Source: Lacinutrix algicola
Lineage (GTDB): Bacteria; Bacteroidota; Bacteroidia; Flavobacteriales; Flavobacteriaceae
DNA length: 64,000 nucleotides
Reading direction: 5' to 3'
Assembly (NCBI RefSeq): GCF_001418085.1
Contig: NZ_LIQH01000039.1
Location: 186,001-250,000, forward strand
Part shown: piece after piece, positions 45,650-54,266 of the stretch
Position numbering within the stretch: the stretch's first letter is position 1
How the letters are laid out: every line of letters starts with the position of its first letter
Notes under the pieces: generated by a model
What the model was told of the DNA's origin: nothing
Seen by the model: only the letters and a program-made list of their open reading frames with translations
The model's database searches: none
Position numbers and translations under genes: made by a program

Positions 45650-45692
45650 TGACCCAAGTCATTCTAAATAGATAAAGGCATCCTTAAATTTG
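45650..45692 (+). promoter_or_regulatory. Fnr-type promoter of the sigma-like factor gene
   Basis: TGACCCAAGTCA at 45650-45661 with TAAATTTG at 45685-45692, the standard 35-bp spacing. Expected start near 45697, ~27-nt leader. This is the first of the G/C-containing boxes. Confidence 0.8.
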
Positions 45693-45723
45693 AAATATAT
45701 AACCACGTATAAAAAATTTCAAA

Positions 45724-46491
45724 ATGAATAGTCTAAAATATTATGAAAGTAAAAATGAATTTAATGTATTTGTAGCAAGTACGTTTTCAGATTTAAAGAC
45801 ATATAAACTCGAAAATAAACAAGCAGCCTTCAATGAATTATTATTTACAGACTTGTACGAAGTAAAACATTACATTATTAAAAGATTAAGTACTGCTTTA
45901 ACAAAAGGAAATCTACCTCACGGCAAATACAAAGCAGATGATTTTATAGATCAACTTTTTATAGAAGTCTATGATCATTTTGAAGACGTTGAAAATGAAA
46001 AACAACTATACCCTTGGTTATTTAAGAAAGCAAATGATTTGTTGGATGATGTTATTACAGAAGAAGAATTTGATGATTCTTTTCTTAAAAATATAGATGA
46101 TTATACCAAGCCAGAATGGGATGCCATGCAAGAAAATTTTAGCACAGATGCTAACGGTCATTTATTGATGATTGAAGAATTAGACGATATGTCTTATAAC
46201 CATAACGACTACACTTTAAATCATGTATTTATAGAAGATAACGAAAAAGATTGGATAGAAAAAATAGACAAAGATTTAACAGCAGAGGACATTCAAAATC
46301 ATATAGCGATGGTATTGTATTATTTACCATTAGAAGTTCGAACTGTTTTTCAATTGTCTATCGTTCAGCATTTAGAATTGGTTGAAATTGCTGAAATAAG
46401 AAATATTACAATCGAAGCTGTAAAACTACATTTAGCGACTGCAAAAAAAGCACTTAAAGTCAGTTTTATAAATAGATATCCTTTAAAATAG
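45724..46491 (+). CDS. sigma-70-like transcription factor
   Basis: 255 residues. A region-2-like segment (~30-105: VKHYIIKRLSTALTKG, DDFIDQLFIEVYDHFE, PWLFKKANDLLDD) is followed by an unusual acidic insert of ~60 residues, then region 4: LPLEVRTVFQLSIVQHLELVEIAEIRN with a recognition helix ITIEAVKLHLATAKKAL. It lacks a region 1 or 3, as in extracytoplasmic-function sigma factors. It lies under a box, so it could relay the box signal to a second tier of genes. Confidence 0.8.
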   Translation: MNSLKYYESKNEFNVFVASTFSDLKTYKLENKQAAFNELLFTDLYEVKHYIIKRLSTALTKGNLPHGKYKADDFIDQLFIEVYDHFEDVENEKQLYPWLFKKANDLLDDVITEEEFDDSFLKNIDDYTKPEWDAMQENFSTDANGHLLMIEELDDMSYNHNDYTLNHVFIEDNEKDWIEKIDKDLTAEDIQNHIAMVLYYLPLEVRTVFQLSIVQHLELVEIAEIRNITIEAVKLHLATAKKALKVSFINRYPLK

Positions 46492-46507
46492 TAAATCACT
46501 TTGTAAG

Positions 46508-46617
46508 ATGAGCTACAAGAATTATTACAAAATATTAGGTGTTAGATAACACATGGAGATTTGCTTGTTAAATTAAATGAAGATCTATCTAAAACACTGA
46601 TTAAGGAAATACAATGA
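46508..46617 (+). pseudogene. DnaJ/CbpA remnant
   Basis: The ATG at 46508 starts MSYKNYYKILGVR, the first residues of a J domain, then stops. In another frame, from ~46552, HGDLLVKLNEDLSKTL matches the C-terminal domain of DnaJ/CbpA. The middle of the protein is missing, so a large internal deletion left both ends only ~10 bp apart. Confidence 0.75.
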
Positions 46618-46651
46618 GTGCATTAATAGTTTGGTTTTAAAATTAAAACAG

Positions 46652-46963
46652 ATGAATGGCAATTTTAATAAAATAATAAATAAAAAAACACCTGTTCTGG
46701 TAGATTTCTTCGCAGAATGGTGTGGCCCTTGCAAAGCGCAATCGCCAGTTATTAAAGAGCTAGCACAAGAAGTCGATGGTAAAGTACGTGTTATAAAAAT
46801 AGATATTGATAAAAACCAGGCAGTTGCACAGCGTTATAATGTTAGAGGCGTGCCAACTTTGGTTTTATTTATAGAAGGTAAGATTGTTTGGCGACAATCT
46901 GGTGTACAAAGTAAATCGCAACTTTTAGATGTTATAAAACAGCATACATCTGTATTTGGTTAA
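46652..46963 (+). CDS. trxA: thioredoxin
   Basis: 103 residues from the ATG at 46652; an upstream TTG frame adds seven residues without support. VDFFAEWCGPCKAQSP contains the WCGPC active site; RGVPTLVLF carries the cis-Pro. No signal, so cytoplasmic. Reduces protein disulfides. It follows the decayed DnaJ gene on the same strand and precedes a small helical gene. Confidence 0.95.
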   Translation: MNGNFNKIINKKTPVLVDFFAEWCGPCKAQSPVIKELAQEVDGKVRVIKIDIDKNQAVAQRYNVRGVPTLVLFIEGKIVWRQSGVQSKSQLLDVIKQHTSVFG

Positions 46964-46988
46964 CTATTAATTTTAAAAAAAAGACATT

Positions 46989-47345
46989 ATGGAATTAGCA
47001 ATTTATACAACAAACTATGACGTAACAGATACGGTTCAAAATTTTATGAATATCTATTATGCAACACACATGCCATATTTGGCAAGCGACCTTTTAAAGA
47101 AAGGATTAACACCAGCTCAAATTTCTGATGCTGTTAGTGTTGCTATTAAAGTGATTAATGCTTCAGGTATTGCTGCTCACAAACATTTTATGCCTGTTTT
47201 TAGTAGCTTAAAAGAAGGAATTGTTCAAGATTGTAAACTTTCCGATGTAGGATATGGATTGGTATTGATGAATGCGGATAAAAATTTACAAGCAGTTAGT
47301 GAATTTCAAATGAATATTTTAAATAATTTTTTAAAAGTGCATTAA
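46989..47345 (+). CDS. small helical protein of unknown function
   Basis: 118 residues, with YYATHMPYLASDLLKKGLTPAQISDAVSVAI and ASGIAAHKHFMPVF. Mostly helical, no signal, no motif I can assign. 25 bp after thioredoxin, probably cotranscribed. Confidence 0.65.
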   Translation: MELAIYTTNYDVTDTVQNFMNIYYATHMPYLASDLLKKGLTPAQISDAVSVAIKVINASGIAAHKHFMPVFSSLKEGIVQDCKLSDVGYGLVLMNADKNLQAVSEFQMNILNNFLKVH

Positions 47346-47367
47346 ACATACAATTGGCATCAAATTT

Positions 47368-47505
47368 TTAGAGAGCAGAAAGCTCCTTCAGTATTAACTT
47401 TAATTGTTCTTTAGAACTATAATTAGCGCTGAAAGAGCAGTTTTGTTTTTTATTGATATCGTACTCAGAGTTATTTCGATAGAAAAACATCTTCTTAAAA
47501 TTCAT
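47368..47505 (-). CDS. 45-residue small protein
   Basis: ATG at 47505, stop at 47368-47370. It lies 6 bp after the stop of the BON gene on the same strand, so it would be read from the same transcript. It is basic at the start (MNFKKMFFYRNN) and ends in KEQLKLILKELSAL. Weak evidence of being real, resting on position and a plausible helix; function unknown. Confidence 0.45.
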   Translation of the reverse strand: MNFKKMFFYRNNSEYDINKKQNCSFSANYSSKEQLKLILKELSAL

Positions 47506-47511
47506 GATAGA

Positions 47512-48168
47512 TTAATAACCTATTACATTTAATGCGTTAATTACAATATGAACACCAGGAGCTAAATAAGCCACTTTTTCAGCGGCTTTCTTTTCAGTTA
47601 TAGAGCGTACTGTTCCGTTTAATTTTACGAGACCATTGGTGATGTCTACAGAGATGGTATTGGCTTCAATATCTGCTGAACGAATAAATGCTTTAGCTAT
47701 TTTCTCTTTAATATCAAATGGCTGAGAACTTTCTTTTATAGTAATGGTGTTGTTTATCCATTTTGCACCAGTGATGTTCTCTGCAACACGTTTAGCAGCA
47801 TCTCTTTGGTAAGCAGAGTTGACTTCTCCAGATAAATTAATCCAACCATCTCGTACTTCAATCGCAATTTTATCTTCTGGTACTGCAATATTCCATTCAA
47901 ACGCTTTAACAATAGCTTTGCTAATCTCTAAGTCTGTCTTCTGGTATTTTGTTCCATATTTTACTTTGATATCTCCTGCTAAAGCTTTTATACCTTTTAC
48001 TCGTTTTATTGCGTTCTCTGCAGCTACTTTTTTCTGATAATTATCAAGAACACCTGTTAGCATTACAGTACCATTCTCTACAACGACTCCAATTTGAGTT
48101 TCATCTATATTTGGCTGCCATTCAAGCTCCTCTAATATATCTTTTTTAATTTCTGAATCAGTTTTCAT
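47512..48168 (-). CDS. triple-BON domain protein (copy 1)
   Basis: 218 residues containing three BON domains of ~65 residues each, with IGVVVENGTVMLTGVLDNY, IAIEVRDGWINLSGEVNS and ISVDITNGLVKLNGTVRS. BON domains bind membranes or lipids; OsmY is the best known example, but these lack a signal peptide and so would be cytoplasmic. Paralogous to 49140-49808 and 49979-50632. Downstream of the acyl-CoA dehydrogenase in a box-driven operon. Confidence 0.9.
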   Translation of the reverse strand: MKTDSEIKKDILEELEWQPNIDETQIGVVVENGTVMLTGVLDNYQKKVAAENAIKRVKGIKALAGDIKVKYGTKYQKTDLEISKAIVKAFEWNIAVPEDKIAIEVRDGWINLSGEVNSAYQRDAAKRVAENITGAKWINNTITIKESSQPFDIKEKIAKAFIRSADIEANTISVDITNGLVKLNGTVRSITEKKAAEKVAYLAPGVHIVINALNVIGY

Positions 48169-48221
48169 GGTCTAATGAATTAATCTATTATTAATTTTAT
48201 TACTTTCACTATAAAATGATA

Positions 48222-49118
48222 CTATTTTAAAAAATCTGAATCTTGAAAGGCTGGATTAGGATATTTATAGAATCCTTCACCTGTAGAAACTCCTAATTTA
48301 TTTTTATCTATAAAGTTCTCTTTTAGGTATTTTACTGTTTTAATTTTTAAAGGATCATTAGTTTGTTCTACTGCTATTTTATTAATATTATAAGCTGTAG
48401 TAATCCCTACAACATCCAGAATACCAAAAGGTCCAACAGGTGCTCCAGTTGCTTTAATCCATGTTTTATCTATAGTTTGCACATCTGCAACCTCATTTAC
48501 TAATAAGTTAGTAGCTGCGCTTAATAATGGTACAAGTAAAGAGTTAAGAATATATCCCGGTTGCTCTTTATGCAGTGGTAATGCTAACATACCAATAGCT
48601 TTAGCAAAAGCAATTACATCATTAAAATTTTGTGGATCTGTAGTGGCATGACTCATAACTTCTGCGGTATTATGAATCCAAATATTATTTGCAAAATGCA
48701 ATGCTAAAAATTTTGAAGGTCTTCCTGTAGATTCTGCAAACTGACTAGGTAATAATGTTGAAGAATTGGTTACAAACACTGTTTTTTCAGGAGCTACTTT
48801 TGCTAATTTATGGTAAAACTCTATTTTTATTTTTGGATTTTCCGGCACGGCTTCAATTAATAAATCAGCCTCTTTTACGGCTTGTGCCAAATCGGACGTA
48901 TAACTTAAGTTTTGACGCGTTTGATCTAATTGTTCTTGCGTTGCATTTAGGTCCCTTTTAAAGACTTCACACATGTTCTCAAATTTAGCTTTTGCTTTAT
49001 CTAAAACAGCATCATTAATATCATAAACGGTGACATTAAATCCATGAAATGCGGTTTGAAATGCTATTTGATATCCTAAAACACCACTTCCTGCTACGGT
49101 TACATTTTTATAATTCAT
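48222..49118 (-). CDS. 3-hydroxyacyl-CoA dehydrogenase
   Basis: 298 residues. NAD-binding VTVAGSGVLGYQIAFQTAFHG at residues 5-25, catalytic His in FLALHFANNIW, and a C-terminal domain with LVNEVADVQTIDKTW and STGEGFYKYPNP. It oxidises 3-hydroxyacyl-CoA, probably of short chain. It is flanked by two BON genes (21 and 53 bp gaps), an odd place for beta-oxidation. Confidence 0.92.
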   Translation of the reverse strand: MNYKNVTVAGSGVLGYQIAFQTAFHGFNVTVYDINDAVLDKAKAKFENMCEVFKRDLNATQEQLDQTRQNLSYTSDLAQAVKEADLLIEAVPENPKIKIEFYHKLAKVAPEKTVFVTNSSTLLPSQFAESTGRPSKFLALHFANNIWIHNTAEVMSHATTDPQNFNDVIAFAKAIGMLALPLHKEQPGYILNSLLVPLLSAATNLLVNEVADVQTIDKTWIKATGAPVGPFGILDVVGITTAYNINKIAVEQTNDPLKIKTVKYLKENFIDKNKLGVSTGEGFYKYPNPAFQDSDFLK

Positions 49119-49139
49119 TGTAATAATTTTTATTTGCTT

Positions 49140-49808
49140 TTATAAATACATTGGGTAATAATCGACTTGCAATTGATTGATTACGTTATTAATTCCTGGC
49201 GCATTATACGCTGCAATTTCGGCATCATCTTTTTCCTTAATAGAATGCACAGTTCCACTTAATGTTAACGTTTGATTATTGACCGCTACTTTAATATTTT
49301 TAGCGTCAATATTGGCCGAACGCTTAAATGCTTTTTGAATGAGGTGCTCTACATTATGAGGTGTTGCTTTTGGTTTTAAATGAATATTATTAACCACTTC
49401 TTTTACACCATATAAATGTTCAGTAGTTCTTTTGGCGAAACTTTTTTGATGAGGCCACTCTAATTCGCCAGTTAAATAAATCCTACCGTCTTCCACCTTA
49501 ACAATAATATCCTCTGATGGTACAGATGCATTCCACTCTAAAGCATTTATTGCTGCTTTTGCAATCTCTATATCAGACTGTTTATCGCTACTACCATATT
49601 TTACTTTAATTGCTTCGGCTACAGCTTTTACTCCAGAGAGAGACTTTATAGCATCTTCAATAGCTATTTTTTTTGGTAAATCACTTACAATTCCTGTAAG
49701 TGTTGCAATACCATTATTTACGGTTACACCAATTTGAGTCTCGTCTATATTTGGCAGCCATGACAATTCTTCTAAAATGTTGTTTTTAAGTTCAAAATCT
49801 GTTTTCAT
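49140..49808 (-). CDS. triple-BON domain protein (copy 2)
   Basis: 222 residues. Three BON domains: IGVTVNNGIATLTGIVSDL, IIVKVEDGRIYLTGELEW and IKVAVNNQTLTLSGTVHS. First gene of an operon with 48222-49118, 47512-48168 and the 45-residue frame, driven by the box at 49872-49883. It keeps the family opening DFELKNNILEELSWLPNIDET. Confidence 0.9.
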   Translation of the reverse strand: MKTDFELKNNILEELSWLPNIDETQIGVTVNNGIATLTGIVSDLPKKIAIEDAIKSLSGVKAVAEAIKVKYGSSDKQSDIEIAKAAINALEWNASVPSEDIIVKVEDGRIYLTGELEWPHQKSFAKRTTEHLYGVKEVVNNIHLKPKATPHNVEHLIQKAFKRSANIDAKNIKVAVNNQTLTLSGTVHSIKEKDDAEIAAYNAPGINNVINQLQVDYYPMYL

Positions 49809-49840
49809 ATTCTATAAGTTTCAAATTATTTAATACTATA

Positions 49841-49883
49841 TAAAATTACTACTCTTAATTACACTATGCACTGACCTAAGTCA
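49841..49883 (-). promoter_or_regulatory. Fnr-type promoter of the BON/acyl-CoA operon
   Basis: TGACCTAAGTCA at 49872-49883. Minus strand TAATTTTA at 49848-49841 begins 35 bp from the box. Predicted start near 49836. Confidence 0.78.
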
Positions 49884-49888
49884 GTCTC

Positions 49889-49931
49889 AAAAAAAAAATC
49901 ACCCTAGCACAATACCATGTGTTAGGGTGAT
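49889..49931 (-). terminator. rho-independent terminator of BON copy 3
   Basis: On the minus strand a 13-bp stem (ATCACCCTAACAC with GTGCTAGGGTGAT) is followed by eight or more T. It lies between 49979 and the next box, so it insulates the BON operon. Confidence 0.8.
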
Positions 49932-49978
49932 TTCTTACAAGACAACAAATTTATTATGTCTTATAAACTTAAAAAAAA

Positions 49979-50632
49979 TTAATACTCTACTTCTAACTCG
50001 TTGTCTACACTCCATACTCCTGGTGCGTAAAATGCAGTTCGTCTAGCATCATCTTTTTCTTTTAATGAATGTACTTTACCTGTCAATTTAATGTTATGAC
50101 CTTCGGCTTTTACTGTAATATCTTTAGCATCAATATCTGCAGAACGCTCAAATGCTTTTTTAATTTTATTTTTAATGTCTTCTGCTCTCACCGCGTTTTT
50201 TAATGCAATATTATTTACTACATACTTCACACTTTGTAAGTTTTCGACTGCTTTTTTTGCAGCAGTTTTTTCAAAATCCCACATCACGTCACCACTTAAA
50301 TAGACCCAGCCATCTTCAACTTTAACCTCGATCTTTTTAGAAGGTACTGAAATATTCCATTTTAATGCATTAACAGCAGCGGTAGCTATTTCTGTATCCG
50401 ATTTGTGGGATGTTTCGCTGTATTGCACCTCAATCTCTTCGGCTACAGCCTTTACACCAACAACGCTTTTAGCAGCATTTTCTGCTTCTCGTTTTTTAAC
50501 ATAACTATCTACAGTTCCTGTTAGTGTTACAATACCATCTTTTACAACAACTCCAATTTGAGTTTCGTTAATACTTGGTTGCCATTCTAATTCATCTAAG
50601 ATGTCTTCTTTAATACTTAAATCTGTTCTCAT
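49979..50632 (-). CDS. triple-BON domain protein (copy 3)
   Basis: 217 residues with three BON domains: IGVVVKDGIVTLTGTVDSY, IEVKVEDGWVYLSGDVMWD and ITVKAEGHNIKLTGKVHS. Same family as copies 1 and 2 but with its own box promoter (50700-50711) and its own terminator (49889-49931). No signal peptide. Confidence 0.9.
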   Translation of the reverse strand: MRTDLSIKEDILDELEWQPSINETQIGVVVKDGIVTLTGTVDSYVKKREAENAAKSVVGVKAVAEEIEVQYSETSHKSDTEIATAAVNALKWNISVPSKKIEVKVEDGWVYLSGDVMWDFEKTAAKKAVENLQSVKYVVNNIALKNAVRAEDIKNKIKKAFERSADIDAKDITVKAEGHNIKLTGKVHSLKEKDDARRTAFYAPGVWSVDNELEVEY

Positions 50633-50668
50633 AATTTTAATGATTTAAATTAAACAATTAATATACGT

Positions 50669-50711
50669 TAAAGATATCTAGATTATAAACCACTGACACT
50701 GACTCACATCA
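50669..50711 (-). promoter_or_regulatory. Fnr-type promoter of BON copy 3
   Basis: TGACTCACATCA at 50700-50711. Minus strand TATCTTTA at 50676-50669 begins 35 bp from the box. Confidence 0.75.
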
Positions 50712-50775
50712 GTCTTACTTTTTATTTTAAAAACTTTAACATAATTATGGATTGTGCACTTCAAAGTTTACACAT

Positions 50776-50810
50776 AAAAAAAACCTAAATAGCGTGTAGC
50801 TACTTAGGTT
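50776..50810 (-). terminator. rho-independent terminator of dps
   Basis: Stem AACCTAAGTAGC with GCTATTTAGGTT and an 8-T tract on the minus strand, ~35 bp past the dps stop. Confidence 0.82.
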
Positions 50811-50843
50811 TAAATTGGTCACTTTAACTAATAATTGACTAAC

Positions 50844-51320
50844 TTATTTTAAATGCGATCTTAACATCCATGCCGTTTTTTCGTGTTGTTCCATTAGTCC
50901 AGTAATATAATCGCTTATACCATCTGCCTTCCATTTGTCGGCAATTGGTGAAATGTTTTCTCGAATATAAATAATGATGCTTTCGTGATCTTCTAACAGT
51001 TCTGCAAATATGCTTTGACTATCATTTTTACCTTTTGTTTTTTCGGTTAGATGTGTCAATTCAGAATACTTTGCTAACGTTGCTGGCACATAATGACCTA
51101 TCATGCGTATTTTTTCTGCTACGGTATCTACAACTTCTTGTTGTTCTTCATATAAGGTTTCCAAATAAACATGTACCGAATGAAAATCTGGACCTTCAAT
51201 ATTCCAATGAAAGTTTAAAGTCTTAGAATACAATACAAATTCGTCCGCTAATATTTTTGATAATTGGTCTGCTATAGCTTGTCTATTTTCTGCTGAAATT
51301 CCTATGTTTGGTGTTTTCAT
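50844..51320 (-). CDS. dps: Dps ferritin-like DNA-protection protein
   Basis: 158 residues. Ferroxidase pattern NFHWNIEGPDFHSVHVYLETLYEEQQEVVD at residues ~41-70 contains the His/Asp/Glu iron ligands. It assembles a 12-mer that oxidises iron using peroxide and coats DNA. Its operator lies inside the 3' end of the preceding gene. Length matches the family. Confidence 0.95.
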   Translation of the reverse strand: MKTPNIGISAENRQAIADQLSKILADEFVLYSKTLNFHWNIEGPDFHSVHVYLETLYEEQQEVVDTVAEKIRMIGHYVPATLAKYSELTHLTEKTKGKNDSQSIFAELLEDHESIIIYIRENISPIADKWKADGISDYITGLMEQHEKTAWMLRSHLK

Positions 51321-51347
51321 CTTTGTGATTTTTAATTAATTATAGGG

Positions 51348-51390
51348 TAAAGGTATTGGATGCATTTAAAAATTATTATGATCTAGGTCA
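51348..51390 (-). promoter_or_regulatory. Fnr-type promoter of dps, overlapping the upstream coding sequence
   Basis: TGATCTAGGTCA at 51379-51390 lies within the final codons of the upstream DUF2238 gene. Minus strand TACCTTTA at 51355-51348 begins 35 bp from the box. Predicted start near 51343, ~22-nt leader. Confidence 0.78.
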
Positions 51391-52025
51391 TTATGGACTA
51401 TTTTTAAGATTTTTTTTACGGAATAAATAAGATATACTATAGCAGCAAATACAACACCTAAAAATGCTACGGACATATCCTTTTGCGAATCCCATACGTC
51501 TCCTTGCGTACCTAAATAAGAAATCCCTTCTTCTACAAAAAATACATCTGCTACCAACCATTCTGTAATTTCATATATGGCGCTTGCAGATAGAATTATT
51601 AGAATGGGAATTACAAAAGCTTCGAGTTTTGAAAGTCTAAACCATTTTGAAAGTAATTCTTGTAATGGGAAGAAAAGTAGAAATCCAAAATTAAAATGAA
51701 CGAGTCTATCATATGGATTTCTAGAGGTGTGAAATACATCTTGAAGCCAAAAACCAAATGTATTATCCGCATAAGTATATTTAGAGCCGTAAACATGCAG
51801 GCATAAAAAAACACAAATTGAGAGATAACTAAAATTGCTGAATTTGTGTTTTTTATAAGAGACTATTAAAAAAAGCAATGCTATTAATGTTAACGTATTT
51901 TCTATAAGCCAATTCTTAATGTCTGTAGTACCAATTAGGGAATTTGCCCAAACAATACAAAACAACAAACTATACCAAAAAGTCTTATGTCCGATTACAG
52001 TAATAACACTGCTTTGTAATTTCAT
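51366..52025 (-). CDS. DUF2238/YjdF-type membrane protein
   Basis: 219 residues, about six membrane spans. Signature: RNPYDRLVHFNFGFLLFFP, AIYEITEWLVADVFF and YLGTQGDVWDSQKDM. The last codons hold the dps operator. It lies 27 bp downstream of oleate hydratase. The function is not established. Confidence 0.85.
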   Translation of the reverse strand: MKLQSSVITVIGHKTFWYSLLFCIVWANSLIGTTDIKNWLIENTLTLIALLFLIVSYKKHKFSNFSYLSICVFLCLHVYGSKYTYADNTFGFWLQDVFHTSRNPYDRLVHFNFGFLLFFPLQELLSKWFRLSKLEAFVIPILIILSASAIYEITEWLVADVFFVEEGISYLGTQGDVWDSQKDMSVAFLGVVFAAIVYLIYSVKKILKIVHNDLDHNNF

Positions 52026-52052
52026 TTCAAAATAATTCTAAATTATAAGTTG

Positions 52053-53645
52053 CTACCTACTAATAGATTTAGCAGCTTTAATAAGCGATTTTGCTTCATG
52101 AATTGAAGGATAAACAGGAATCACTTTTTTTCCTGTTTCAAACAATCCGTATACTGCTGTTTGCGCTGTTCTTACAGAATATTCTACCGTAAATACAATA
52201 TCTTTTGGCACCTCTGAAAACTGACCTAAGAAAGCGAAATTAGTTGCTCCTTCAACTAAAACATCTGGTCTATCGCCATATGCTCTTGGCATAAATAAAC
52301 TATCAATAAAAGGCATCGCTGTTGGAATACAATTTACTTTTCCTTCAGTAACAATTGGCTTCATTAAATTCTGAATTTTTAAATGATACCATAGTTCTTC
52401 TAGAATTTCCTCACCTGTACATTCTGCCATTGTTTTATTGACATAATTTCCTTTTCTATCTGGATATAAACCATACCCCCAAAATACCTTAACATCTTTG
52501 GGTTGATTAGGAAAATGTGGTTGACGCGCAATAACAATAGACATCAGCCAATTAGAATCAGTCATGGTTACCAAACCACCTGTACCATCTACATTACCTG
52601 AAAAATTTTCCATGTAATCATGGAATGTGCTATCTTTTAAGGTTGCCGTAAATGAATACCACTTTTGTAAATCTATATTATCACAGAAAACACCAGGATT
52701 ACCAAAATCCTTATCTTTTTTAGCAATGTTTTTCCATAGTTTCCAAGCTCCAGACTCTGCAACTCCTTTTAGTTTTGCGGGTCTATCCCAAGCTCCATTA
52801 TCTGTACTATCTGTAATAGAACCATTGGTAATAAAAACGTAATCGTTTTCACCAAGTACTATTTCATTCTTATTTTTTAGATGTATTACACTCGCTGTTT
52901 TTTTATCTGAAGATAAATCAAAATCGATATCAACAACTTCACATTTCATATCAAATATAACGCCTTTGTCTTCTAGATATGTTTTCATAGGACGCACTAC
53001 AGAATCGTACTGATTGTATTTTGTACGCATAACACCTCCTAAACGATAAAGTCCATCTACCAAATGAATTAAACGTCTCATGTATCTTCTCATTTCGGCA
53101 ACACTGCTCCATTTCTGAAAAGCAAACATGGATGACCATATGTACCAGAAGTTAGTTTCAAAAAAATCGTGATCATACCAATCTTCAATTCTTTTGTTTT
53201 CTAATGACTTTTCAGATGTCATTAATAGTTTTAAGAAATCTGCTTGCTGTTTTAATGATAAGCCATAAGAAGACACATCTAATTTTTTTCCATCTTTTAG
53301 CAGCCTCGCTTTACCGTTTGAAACAAACCTTTCATTAAATTCAAACGATTCATCTCTTACAGAAACTTTTGGGTCTTCCAAAGATGGAATATAGGATAGT
53401 AAATCCCAGTAGCACTCATAATGTTTTTCGTGCATTCTTCCTCCTCTAACCACAAAGCCGTCCTCTTGATTTCCATAGCCATCCAAAGCTCCACCAAGGA
53501 TATTATCTTTTTCTAAAACATGAATATTTTCACCTTGCAATCCAGCATCTTTCACCAAATAAACAGCACTTGCAAGCGATGCTATTCCGCTACCAATAAG
53601 ATATACTTTAGCGTCTTTTGGATTTTTATTTTTATGTCGTTTCAT
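52053..53645 (-). CDS. ohyA: oleate hydratase
   Basis: 530 residues. FAD-binding YLIGSGIASLASAVYLVKD, then EKDNILGGALDGYGN with RGGRMHEKHYECYWD, catalytic-type elements of the 10-hydroxy fatty acid-forming enzymes. It hydrates oleate and related unsaturated fatty acids, detoxifying host or environmental fatty acids. No signal. Followed by the YjdF-type gene on the same strand. Confidence 0.95.
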   Translation of the reverse strand: MKRHKNKNPKDAKVYLIGSGIASLASAVYLVKDAGLQGENIHVLEKDNILGGALDGYGNQEDGFVVRGGRMHEKHYECYWDLLSYIPSLEDPKVSVRDESFEFNERFVSNGKARLLKDGKKLDVSSYGLSLKQQADFLKLLMTSEKSLENKRIEDWYDHDFFETNFWYIWSSMFAFQKWSSVAEMRRYMRRLIHLVDGLYRLGGVMRTKYNQYDSVVRPMKTYLEDKGVIFDMKCEVVDIDFDLSSDKKTASVIHLKNKNEIVLGENDYVFITNGSITDSTDNGAWDRPAKLKGVAESGAWKLWKNIAKKDKDFGNPGVFCDNIDLQKWYSFTATLKDSTFHDYMENFSGNVDGTGGLVTMTDSNWLMSIVIARQPHFPNQPKDVKVFWGYGLYPDRKGNYVNKTMAECTGEEILEELWYHLKIQNLMKPIVTEGKVNCIPTAMPFIDSLFMPRAYGDRPDVLVEGATNFAFLGQFSEVPKDIVFTVEYSVRTAQTAVYGLFETGKKVIPVYPSIHEAKSLIKAAKSISR

Positions 53646-53689
53646 AATTTTTATTTTTTACTCAAGAAAAGTGACTACTATTCTTGTTG

Positions 53690-54259
53690 TTAACTGAAAT
53701 TGTTTTTAATTTTCTTTAAACCAAATGCCAGCAATATTCTAAATATACCTGCACTTACAAATGCCATCGCTGTCATGTAAACAATGCTTAAACCAGTGAA
53801 CACCGGATTTGCTAATAGTAGAAATGCAAACATTAAAGTAAGAAACCCTAAAAATAATAACCATCCCCAATTTGGAACATCAATAGCTTTAAACTGAAAC
53901 GATAATCCAATAGCCATAAAGGCCTGAAACAATAACCAAAAACCAACGTAAAAAGGTAAAATGGTCATTGTTATTAAGGGATGTGATATTAATAATATGC
54001 CTATAATAAGATCTAGAATACCACCTGCAAGATGCCAACCCCAATTATTTATATCGTTTTTATTAGAAATAGAAAAGAAAATTTGAGATATACCTGAAAC
54101 AAATATAAACACACTAAAAACAATACTTAAGGACACATAACTTGCTAATGGTGTTTGAAACACCCAAACTCCAGCAATGATGTATAAAATTCCAATTAAG
54201 AGTGATATCCACCAATTTTTTACTGTAGATTGTACTGAACTGAATACTGTAGTTGCCAT
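53690..54259 (-). CDS. HdeD-like membrane protein
   Basis: 189 residues with six predicted membrane spans (three pairs), such as WISLLIGILYIIAGVWVF, WHLAGGILDLIIGILLI and WGWLLFLGFLTLMFAFLLL, in the DUF308/HdeD pattern. Its relatives help E. coli survive acid stress. It lies 7 bp downstream of the coiled-coil lipoprotein gene. Confidence 0.87.
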   Translation of the reverse strand: MATTVFSSVQSTVKNWWISLLIGILYIIAGVWVFQTPLASYVSLSIVFSVFIFVSGISQIFFSISNKNDINNWGWHLAGGILDLIIGILLISHPLITMTILPFYVGFWLLFQAFMAIGLSFQFKAIDVPNWGWLLFLGFLTLMFAFLLLANPVFTGLSIVYMTAMAFVSAGIFRILLAFGLKKIKNNFS

Positions 54260-54266
54260 GATTTTT

